Shown here piece by piece: positions 56,460 to 64,000 of a stretch of DNA of 64,000 bases. The notes below the pieces were generated by a model, which saw nothing but the letters and a program-made list of their open reading frames with translations, did no database searches and was not told where the DNA came from. The position numbers and the translations under genes were made by a program. Positions within the stretch are counted from its first letter, which is position 1; each line of letters opens with the position of its first letter. Source of the stretch: Trichaptum fuscoviolaceum (Eukaryota > Basidiomycota > Agaricomycetes > Hymenochaetales > Trichaptaceae); assembly GCA_910574455.1 (NCBI GenBank), contig CAJSYZ010000010.1:2570770-2634769 (forward strand). Reading direction: 5' to 3'.

Positions 56460-58257
56460 GGTCGTATTGCTCAGTCGCGCCCTATACGACCCAACCGCCC
56501 TTGTGGCCGAAGAACTCTCTTAATAATGGTCCCTTGTATTTAACCATCTCTACAATAGACCGTTGTCTTCGACGACATTTGAAGTTCCCGGTACAGGTTA
56601 GCGACGGAAAGACGGATGCCTTAGCCACAGTAATGTTAGACAGCGGTGCGTCGGGAACTTTTATAAATTCCCGCTACGTTTCGCGACACGGACTCCAGAC
56701 TCGGGAATTGGTAATCCCGATACTTTTGCGCAACGCGGACAATTCCCCGAACGCGATTGGACGCATCACCAAGGAAGTAGTCCTCAACGTCGAGATGAAG
56801 GGACACTTAGAACAGTTGACCATGGCCGTCGCGGATATTGGCGACGACGATATTATCATGGGGATCGACTGGTTGCGGCACCATAACCCAACCATTGACT
56901 GGACCAACGATGTGGTCGATCTCAACCGCTGCCCACCTCAGTGTGACAACCAGCAACGCCTGGTCCCGCTTCCCCGCCTCGCCATAGCAGAAGAAGTCGA
57001 GACCCCCTGGGGGCCCGACAGGACCCAGGCCGAATGGGAAACTGCCCACCAGGATTTCGGTACTCAGAAAAATATTGGGACCAGTACCACGACGCTGAAT
57101 CCTACTTCGTCACGACGGACGACCACTTCGCGTACAAAATTGCCGCCTCGTACACCCACTCCCAGGCCATCGCTGAGAAGTCAGCAGTGAAGGAAGGCGA
57201 GAAAACCTTCGAGGAACTAGTTCCCCCCGAATTTCGTGAGTTTGCCGACGTTTTCTCGAAAGTTGAATCCGAAAGGCTTCCACTACGCAAGCCGTATGAT
57301 CACGCCATAGATTTAGAACCCGGGAAGGTTCCCCCGTACAGCAAAATCTATCCGTTGACCCCGGCCGAACGCGACGCCCTTCGCGAATTCGTTGACGAAA
57401 ACCTGCGCAAAGGGTACATACGACCTTCGAAATCCCCTGCAGCGGCTCCCGTCTTCTTTATCAAGAAAAAGGACGGAACCTTGCGCATGGTAGTCGATTA
57501 CCGACGACTGAACGATATCACGGTCAAGAATCGATACCCGCTTCCCCTCACGATGGAACTCGTAGACGCACTGCAAAAGGCGAAGGTTTTCACGACGTTA
57601 GATTTGCGATGGGGCTACCACAACGTGCGACTGAAGCAAGGCGACGAGTGGAAGGCCGCATTTCGGACTCAGGCAGGACATTTCGAACCAACGGTGATGA
57701 CATTCGGGCTCACGAATGCCCCGGCGACCTTCCAGCATATGATGAACGATATCTTCAAAGATCTCATTGGAGTATACGTGATCATCTATCTTGACGACTT
57801 GCTAATCTTTTCCGAAGATGAATCGCAGCACGAGGAACACGTACGGGAAGTCCTTAAGCGGCTGCGCGAAAACGACTTGTTCTGTAAATGTCGGGATCCC
57901 CCAGGACCCCAACATGTCTAAGGCAATCCCGAACAGAACCCGGTATACTGAAACCCGAATCGCGACCTTGGCTAGATCCCCGAAAGGATCCCCCGCTCTC
58001 TGATCCCGGAAGAACCTCTGCTTCGCCATGCATTCTCCTGCTAAGAGTTCCGCCCCGCTACGACCTCCTCGCCCCTGCTTGTCCTCGCCCACGTCTCCTC
58101 GTCAGTCCCCCGCCTCGTCCCCGTGTCTCGATCCATCCCTAGCCCGCCTCGTCGTTCCCCCGACTCTAGGATGATCCCCCGCTCGCTCCCCGCTCCCGTC
58201 ATGCTCTGTTCCCCGCTCCAGCGAACCCCGTGCCTCGCCATAGTCCCGAAGTCACTC

Positions 58258-58312
58258 ACCATAGCCACAGCCATAGCCATAGCCTGCCACAGCCATAGCC
58301 ATAGCCATAGCT
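58258..58312 (+). repeat. CCATAG/CCACAG hexanucleotide repeat
   Basis: Imperfect run of ccatag and ccacag units inside the solo LTR. Confidence 0.8.
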
Positions 58313-58639
58313 ATCCCAGACCTCGTAGGTTCTCGACTATGCCCGGATACCAGATCCCGGCCTCGCGTCCACAGTCATGAAGTGCAGTTAGGAGATTGAT
58401 CCACTGCGTCCAAAGCCGACCTCTGTCTGGCCTTGAGTAAGCCAACACGACAGCGGTCAAGGATTGCTGACCCGCAATCCTGCCCGGTCACGAACCCTGC
58501 CCTGCGCTCGTCCTGCCACGGTGCCCTAGCTAACCCCTTCGACATCCTGTGCCTCTCGACCTGCCCTTGTTCGTCCACAGCCTGCCCCGCCAGGAATCCC
58601 GCCTCGCCGCGAACGCTGTCAAGCATCCTCTCCTGACAA

Positions 58640-59125
58640 TCCCGCAACCCACGCTCGTTCACGGTTGGAGTCCCGTCAAGACTCCCCCCACTCGTCCCCT
58701 CGTCCCGGTTGGAGTCCCGCCAAACTCCCCCCGCTCGTTCCCCGACTAGAGTCTCGCCAGACTCCCCCGCTCATTCCCGGTAGAAACCCCGCTCGCTTCC
58801 CGGTTGGAATCCCGCTCCTTTCCCCCGCACGATCCCAGTCGAAATCCCGCTCGTTTCCCGCCTCGCGTCCCGTCTCGAATCCCTGCGCAAATCCCCCGCA
58901 GGATTCCCGCCTTCGATCCCGCCGCGATTCCCATCGCAACCCCAGCTAAGTTCCCGCTCTGATTCCCGAAAGATTCCCGCTACGATTCCCGGTCGAACCC
59001 TGTCTCGATTCCCGGTCGAAACCCGAACTCGATTCCCGGTCAAACCCGAACTCGATTCCCAGTCGAAACCCGAACTCGAAACCCGGTCGAAACCCGAACC
59101 AGATTCCCTGCATGATCCCGTCGCG
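58640..59125 (+). repeat. Degenerate ATTCCCG repeat array, left part
   Basis: Units such as GATTCCCGGTCGAAACCCGA recur with 20-27 bp spacing; the most regular part is 58990-59110. Confidence 0.75.
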
Positions 59126-59974
59126 AATCGCGCGAGTTTCCCGTCGTCCAAGGGAAACTCCTTAGCTTCCCCGCTCCTCGATGCTAACCTCGTCTTGAGA
59201 TAGCCCCAGGTGATTGGCCTGGCCACGCACGTGCCAGCCAACTAGTCTCGTTAGTAGCGTCCTGCCCCGGCCCGCAGACCACATTCCCGCCACCCCGTGT
59301 GCGGGATTGATCTCATTGCCCGCAAGGACTCGAACCCCGTCCTTAGTCGCCCTGCCCCGCGCGCGCCTCGCGATTAGGCTTCGTTACGACATCAAAGCAC
59401 TGGCCTCTTCGAGGTTGGTCCCTGTCGATCCCCAGCGACCCTGATCCACGCCAGAAGTTGCCTGCAACTTATCCCAAGACGATGTATGCATTACATCCGC
59501 CCCCCACGCTCGTTACCCCGCTGCCTGTGCGCCAGCTTGATACCTCGCGCACAATTACATTCCTTTAGTTCTCTTTGTTTCACTTGACCATGCTTCACGC
59601 TCGTTCCCTTAGATCTTGCCCAGATGTTCCCGCACCGAATCCCGAATCCCGGATTCACGTCACTGTATGCGCGGCCTTCGCCCGCAAGATTGTGTAACTA
59701 GTTAGTTGCGCGTTTGTGCATGCCCGTTCCCTGTAGATTCTGCCCAGTAGATAAATACCTGTCGCCACCGTAAGGAGCACTCACTTTTGTCCTCTTGTCG
59801 AGTGCTTCCTTAGGTGTGTTTCTGTCTTGTCTCTAGTGTAGTTTTACAATGCTGACTTGTCGAGTGCTTCCTTAGGGAACCTCCTCCTGATACAGAAGTG
59901 TTGCCTTGAGATCCCGGTTATCCTGAGCTCTCTGCTCCTGTCCTGAGCACGCCTGCTCTCTGGCTCTCTTGTCT

Positions 59975-60205
59975 CTGTCTTGCCCCGGATCCCGCTCTGC
60001 GAATCCCCGCCCTGAGTCCTGCCCAGAATCCCGCTCTGAGATTCCCGCCAGAATCCCGCTCTGAGATTCCAGCCAGAATCCCGCTTTGAGATTCCCGCCA
60101 AAGTCCCGAACGATTCCCGCTCTGCAATCCCCGCACGAATCCAGATTCCCGCACGAATCCAGATTCCCGCGTGAATCCAGATTCCCGCCAGAATCCCGCT
60201 TGGCA
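59975..60205 (+). repeat. Degenerate ATTCCCG repeat array, right part
   Basis: Units of about 24-26 bp (AGAATCCCGCTCTGAGATTC and CACGAATCCAGATTCCCG) in tandem. Confidence 0.78.
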
Positions 60206-60781
60206 TTTCCCCGCGTCTCGACTCTGTCCCCCCGCGCCTCGACTCTGCCTTCCCCGCCTCGACTCTGACTCCGTCCCGTCCTCGCCTTGAGCCCCCTAGC
60301 GTCTCGCCCCCGTAGCCCCGCTCCCCGCGCGACTCCGTTGGCGTTGTAGCGTCCTTAACGGTTCCCCTTCGCCTTCTCCGCTGCCGCGCGCTCTCCCAGG
60401 CCTTGCCCCGGAAGCCGCTAACGCGCCCCGGCCCCCAGGTTCCCCCCAGGTCGTAACAGTAAACCCGAAAAGTGCAAATTCAAACAGACTTCCGTCGAGT
60501 ATCTCGGGATGATTATTTCGCAGGGAAAGGTGGCGATGGATCCCGCCAAGGTACAGGCGGTCCTCGACTGGCCTACCCCGAAAAAGGTGAAAGACATTCA
60601 AGCCTTCCTCGGGTTCGCGAATTTCTATCGACGCTTCATTCGGGATTTCTCGCACATCGTCAAACCGCTCACGACGCTGCTGAAGAAGGACGTTCGCTGG
60701 GCCTGGACAGAAAACCAGCAGTTCGCCTTCGACTATCTCAAGCGCATGTTCACGACCGCCCCCGTCCTGATGATGCCAGAC

Positions 60782-61450
60782 CACCAGTACCGACTAATAA
60801 TCTTATGAAATCGACGATAGTTATCGTGAGGTCGTTCAGAAACTACCGTCGATAACTTCGGCAGGCCTTCGGCAGCTCACTATGCCCTTTAGCAATGCTT
60901 GTGCCGTGCGCGCCGACGCAGCCTTCTCAGGGCCTTGCCCGGCAGCACGGCAGGGCCTTATATACATTTGAAATAAGCTCAATATATAATTAAAAGTGCC
61001 TGGACCACGGTCCAGGCCTATCTACAATTGCCAATAAATTAGATAAATATAAAACATTACATGCGAGCGCGTGCGCGCGCACGCGCATGGCGGGGGGGAC
61101 GTGCCCCTCCCGCCATTCCATCCCATCGGGGCGATACGCAGCCCGTGCGTGGCGCGTTTCCGCCGGATGGCGGCGGACACCCAGAACTGGGGAGAAAAAA
61201 ACCAGGGGAATACCAGCACCCCGCAAGCGGGAATCGCAGCGCGCGGGGTCGATTCGCAGGTTCGCCAGCCACCGTTGTGGTCTTCGTCGCTCAGAATAAG
61301 GCACATGTGTCGGTCCTACGGCTAGAGGAAGTTGGTTTTCCTCGAGGTGGAAAATGAAGACGTACTTGGGTTGCTGCCGCTTGCGTGCTAGCTAGCGCCG
61401 CTCCTGGTGCACTCAAATGCACCCTACCCCTCTACCCATCCTCCCTCCAC
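60782..61450. other. Unassigned region with palindromes
   Basis: A 9-bp inverted repeat with 2-nt spacer lies at 60998-61017 (GCCTGGACC/GGTCCAGGC). A perfect 20-bp palindrome of alternating purine and pyrimidine lies at 61067-61086. An AGTTATCG/CGATAACT pair lies near 60818-60858. Three overlapping short open frames at 61061-61357 are products of GC-rich sequence and are not supported. The origin is unknown, possibly a decayed DNA transposon. Confidence 0.45.
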
Positions 61451-61459
61451 TAGCTGTAT

Positions 61460-62060
61460 GTCCTGAAGTGGATGACCCGAGAGCTGCCAGATAGTGCGCC
61501 GCCCACGGCAAAGTAGAGCTTCTTCATGATGGGGTTCGCAACGCTCTCAAGCTCCTTGTGCTTCTCCTCTCACACGCCCAGCAATTTACCGCGCACGATC
61601 ATGGCGTCAACGAAGCAAAGACAATGGCAGCAAGGAGAGTGCGTTCGGCAGGATTAACAGTGTTCGCCTGATGGCGCAAGTTGGCCTGATGTCGTTCGTC
61701 CTTGCTACTTCCCCGGATCAACACCAGCTTCGCCGCCTCCCTATGTCGCTGACCGGCGACGGCGTCATGAGCGCGTCGAGCCATGGGATTGTCTTGTTGA
61801 CGGCAGCCTCTAGCTTGAGCTTGCCATCGGGTTCAAACTTGCCCTTGAGCTTCTTGTCGTTCAAAGAGTTGCGGAGGTTGTAGGAGTCGAGCTCTCGAAA
61901 GCTACGCTTGCGAGCATACAGCTTGCGCCCGAGAGGCGAGAGACTGCGGAAGCAGAAGCAAGACGGCGTTTGCGCGAAGCAAACGCCTTCTTGCCCGTCG
62001 TCCATAGCTCTAAGAGCTTGAAGAAGAGGGAGGAAAGAGAGAAAGACGACGTTCGTGATG
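61460..62060 (-). pseudogene. Hsp70 (SSA-type) C-terminal pseudogene
   Basis: Read on the minus strand, the segment around 61870-61790 gives SYNLRNSLNDKKLKGKFEPD and LEAAVNKTIPWLDA, characteristic of the helical lid of cytosolic Hsp70. Further on, about 61570-61490, EKHKELESVANPIMKKLYF matches the end of that lid. Other frames between these blocks contain stops and insertions, and the ATPase and substrate-binding domains are missing. YNLRNS-type wording fits cytosolic Hsp70 better than ER BiP. Hsp70 is an ATP-driven chaperone; this fragment cannot work. Confidence 0.75.
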
Positions 62061-62079
62061 CGTGCGGATAGCGCGCCAC

Positions 62080-63000
62080 GACCCTGACAAATGTGTGAAA
62101 TTACCGCATATGGTATGTCTCAGACATTTTTTATGCTTCAAACATATCAATAACATACGTTTTGAATTTAATGTAGACATACTGATCTCAGGCACAGCTG
62201 TTAATTAGATTTATTATACGCAAATGTATGTACACAAAAAATCCGGAGGCTAAAGTACTTGTTACAAGGGGTAAAAGGTCAAGACTACAATAGAAATGCA
62301 TGATTCATGCACATATGCTCTCATTCTCTGATTTCTCTTTTATCTTACGTCCCCTTGATCACTTTGCATACTTACAATACAACTCTATGTATATTAGAAA
62401 AGCTCTAGAAAAATTATGGGCTCCTATGTATCTTTACAAAAGGCTACAAAAATGAAACAATCTCTAAAACTGGCCATTTTGAGCACTTTTGAGTCAAAAT
62501 TCAACATTTGCAGCTAGTTTGACTATATTAATGACGATTAAAAAATACAGATATGCTACATAGCAATAAAGGAAGCTCTAATGAAACAAAATCAGGTGTT
62601 AGAATGGAAGGTACTAAGAAAACAGTTGCGAAGTAAACAAATCAGTCCGAGAGTGGAACACATGTGTGCAAGTTTCACTCGAAGTGATGCATTCGAAACA
62701 CCACTTTCGAGTTTAACCACTTTCACTCCATCAAATAACGAGATTCTTTTTTAGACCTTTATATAATGTAAGTTAGATCTATATTACAAAATATGGAAGT
62801 CTCAGATGTGCTTAAAAATATACAAATGAATAAATACTGCTGGAACAGCACTTTCTATCACTGTTTTGCTTATTACACAACATCGAAGTACATGAATGCT
62901 ACTAATAAAAATACAATAATTTACTTTTCAATGAGCTCTATTGCTATGCATAATGTGCCTGAGCTTCGATTGTAGTGATGTTTTAATTTTAAGGGAAAAC
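62080..63000. other. AT-rich region without a recognised gene
   Basis: About 920 bp of low-GC sequence with only short open frames. No repeat family or RNA gene was recognised. Confidence 0.5.
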
Positions 63001-63002
63001 GA

Positions 63003-63087
63003 TGTCCGGCGATGCCTCGGACAAATGCTCCGGGAATCGCCGGACACAACTTCGAGGACGAAGACGTGTCGAAGGACACCTTCGACA
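63003..63087. repeat. Two consecutive inverted repeats in a GC-rich island
   Basis: TGTCCGGCGAT (63003-63013) pairs with ATCGCCGGACA (63036-63046); TGTCGAAGG (63067-63075) pairs with CCTTCGACA (63079-63087). The island of about 110 bp lies between AT-rich stretches and is open in one frame (GHNFEDEDVSKDTFDNVQ), so it may be an exon fragment of an unknown gene. Confidence 0.6.
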
Positions 63088-63463
63088 ACGTCCAAAAAAT
63101 CAAGGATTCACTCCTTGCTCGCAGTTTTTTTGTTGTTCAAATGTATGTGTATTATAGATCGAATTTAAGTTATATTATACATGATTTAAATACAAATAAA
63201 AAGAGAACAAACATACTAAGATTAACCTTTGCATGTGCTGATCACGAAGATCGTGCACAGTCGCAAAGGCTTTTCCCCGGCCCAGTTGGGGTGCATTTGG
63301 TAGAGCGGATTCGAGGGAATCAACATACCTTCTGTTCCCTTTGTTGCGCTTGCGTCGTTTAAAGGAAGCGACGCACGCAAATCAGAAAGCTCAATATCAG
63401 CAGTCAGATCGTCGTCATCGTCCAGCGCTCACTGTCACAAAGACAGTAATTCGAACCAGGAAC

Positions 63464-63859
63464 TCAGACGGCAACCAGTATCGGACGCACAAAGCTGAGT
63501 GCTTGCGCATGCTGTTGCCGTTGCTGAAGAGCAGATGCCGAGCAGCAGCTGTGAGAATGTACAAGCTGTGGATGGGGATTAGGCCGGGGAGCTTCCTGTT
63601 CAGAATCCGAGCCGTTCAACTCTTGCTCGTGATCGCCATCATCCTGGTACGACTGTTGACCAGGTTTGTTGAATGGAGATTCTGGAGACGGTGGCGATTG
63701 TCGCTGTCGCCGCTGTGATTGTTGCGATTGTTGCGTTTGCAGCGACTTCTGTGAGGATGTTGGACTTGCTAGGATTTGCTGCTGCTGCTGTGCTTGGATT
63801 TGGGAGAGCGGAGGAACGGTGGGTATAGACTGCGTCCTGTGGTATCGTTGAAGTTCCTC
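63464..63859 (-). CDS. Glutamine-rich coding fragment, partial, extends past the right edge
   Basis: The minus-strand frame from 63859 to TGA 63464-63466 (131 residues) has no ATG and must be a downstream exon. It is rich in Gln, Ser and Pro (IQAQQQQQILASPTSSQKSL, QTQQSQQSQRRQRQSPPS) and acidic patches (YQDDGDHEQE). Just upstream on the minus strand an acceptor (TTCATAG) precedes GAGGAAC, and donor-like GTGCGT and GTACGT sites lie at about 63955 and 63897. The composition suggests a transcription-related or other low-complexity regulator, but no domain is visible. Confidence 0.4.
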   Translation of the reverse strand, partial: EELQRYHRTQSIPTVPPLSQIQAQQQQQILASPTSSQKSLQTQQSQQSQRRQRQSPPSPESPFNKPGQQSYQDDGDHEQELNGSDSEQEAPRPNPHPQLVHSHSCCSASALQQRQQHAQALSFVRPILVAV

Positions 63860-64000
63860 CTATGAAGATGAGGGTGAAGGTTCGTTCTGCACGTACCTGT
63901 GCAAATTGTAAAAGTCAGTAACGGCAAGAAGAGCAGAAATGATCTGACGCACCTGCCGCATTTACGGCCTTCCTGCTCCTCCTACGCAATTTAGATTGCG

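Larger units (their letters stand above)
57889..60458 (+). mobile_element. Solo LTR of 2.57 kb from a related gypsy family
   Basis: It begins TGTCGGGATC and ends GGTCGTAACA, as does the gypsy 1 LTR in its sense orientation (TGTCGAGATC ... GGTCGTAACA). It is flanked by GTAAA at 57884-57888 and 60459-60463. Sequence near 59752-59820 (aaggagcactcacttttgtcctcttgtcgagtgcttcc) parallels the R-U5 area of the gypsy 1 LTR. It has no internal domain or coding capacity. About 1.6 kb consists of degenerate ATTCCCG-type repeats, which explains the unusual length. Confidence 0.82.
55693..60781 (+). mobile_element. Gypsy element 2, truncated at both ends and interrupted
   Basis: Plus-strand copy of the same family as element 1, covering gag from its middle to pol just before the RNase H active site (55693-57888 and 60464-60781, about 2.5 kb). 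It is nearly identical to the reverse complement of 52371-54884. It has no LTRs of its own. A solo LTR (57889-60458) with target duplication GTAAA splits it. The right end (MMPD) is joined to unrelated sequence. Confidence 0.88.
56192..60781 (+). pseudogene. Gypsy element 2 Pol, frameshifted and interrupted
   Basis: Protease (DSGA) and RT (to YLDD and beyond) are recognisable. One base is missing near 57047 (gaaactgcccacc against gaaactgtcccacc in element 1), which shifts the frame between protease and RT. At 57888 the frame is cut by a solo LTR and resumes at 60464 (PEKCKFKQTSVEYLGM) until VLMMPD at 60781. RNase H, integrase and chromodomain are absent. Confidence 0.85.

Noticed and set aside
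61057..61357. Overlapping Ala/Arg-rich open frames on both strands
   Set aside because: They arise from GC-rich palindromic DNA; composition is biased and there is no family similarity.
61600..62060. ER-type Hsp70 (BiP) as the source of the pseudogene
   Set aside because: The lid wording (SYNLRNSLNDKKLKGKFEP) fits cytosolic SSA-type Hsp70 better than BiP.
63288..63330. tRNA-like string (tggtagagcgg ... gattcgaggg)
   Set aside because: The A-box-like and B-box-like parts are only about 10 bases apart and no cloverleaf can be drawn.

Overview
The window looks like a transposon-rich, gene-poor stretch of a basidiomycete nuclear genome, most likely a mushroom-forming agaricomycete. The clues are introns of about 50-70 bp with GT-AG ends, expanded F-box/LRR genes, a chromodomain Ty3/gypsy element, a Ty1/copia element, a Tad-like LINE, and fragments of fungal genes (alpha-1,3-glucan synthase, crooked-neck splicing factor, TFIIF alpha, eIF3i, Hsp70). 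No rRNA, tRNA or CRISPR array was seen.

Layout. (1) 1-2520: a 24-bp hairpin, then one apparently intact three-exon gene for a PD-(D/E)XK nuclease-like protein. (2) About 3089-23790 and 23795-39198 form a large tandem duplication. Each unit carries, in order, a broken F-box/LRR gene, F-box debris, an unrecognised acidic-protein gene, a tiny secreted cysteine-rich peptide gene on the minus strand, a DNA element with terminal inverted repeats (TIRs) and long subterminal repeat arrays that holds fragments of an eIF3i (TIF34) gene and an F-box gene, a decayed CLF1 (crooked-neck) gene and a decayed TFG1 (TFIIF alpha) gene. From about 7460 (copy A) and 26742 (copy B) onward the copies are nearly identical; to the left they are clearly older. 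Copy A alone contains a young non-autonomous LTR element (12734-16602). (3) 39200-47690: the TFG1 3' end, then a piece of an alpha-1,3-glucan synthase gene cut by a 5.06-kb copia element with a 5-bp target duplication, then a third TFG1 3' end. (4) 47694-49528: a LINE (ORF1 plus the endonuclease part of ORF2), cut by (5) a chromovirus-type Ty3/gypsy element on the minus strand (49529-55692). This is joined head-to-head to a second, truncated plus-strand copy (55693-60781), which is itself cut by a 2.57-kb solo LTR (57889-60458). (6) 60782-64000: palindromes, an Hsp70 pseudogene on the minus strand, an AT-rich gap, and a glutamine-rich coding fragment running off the right edge.

How it fits together. 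Almost every host gene here is a fragment or carries frameshifts or stops but keeps its introns, so the copies arose at DNA level by segmental duplication or transposon capture, not as retrocopies. The best candidates for functional genes are the nuclease-like gene at 1101-2520 and the two peptide genes; the acidic-protein gene is uncertain. The most notable structures are the TIR element with captured host-gene pieces, the nested insertion record with readable target duplications, an 11-nt self-priming signature in the gypsy element, and the gypsy-gypsy inverted repeat that breaks next to the predicted 5' end of the retrotransposon RNA.
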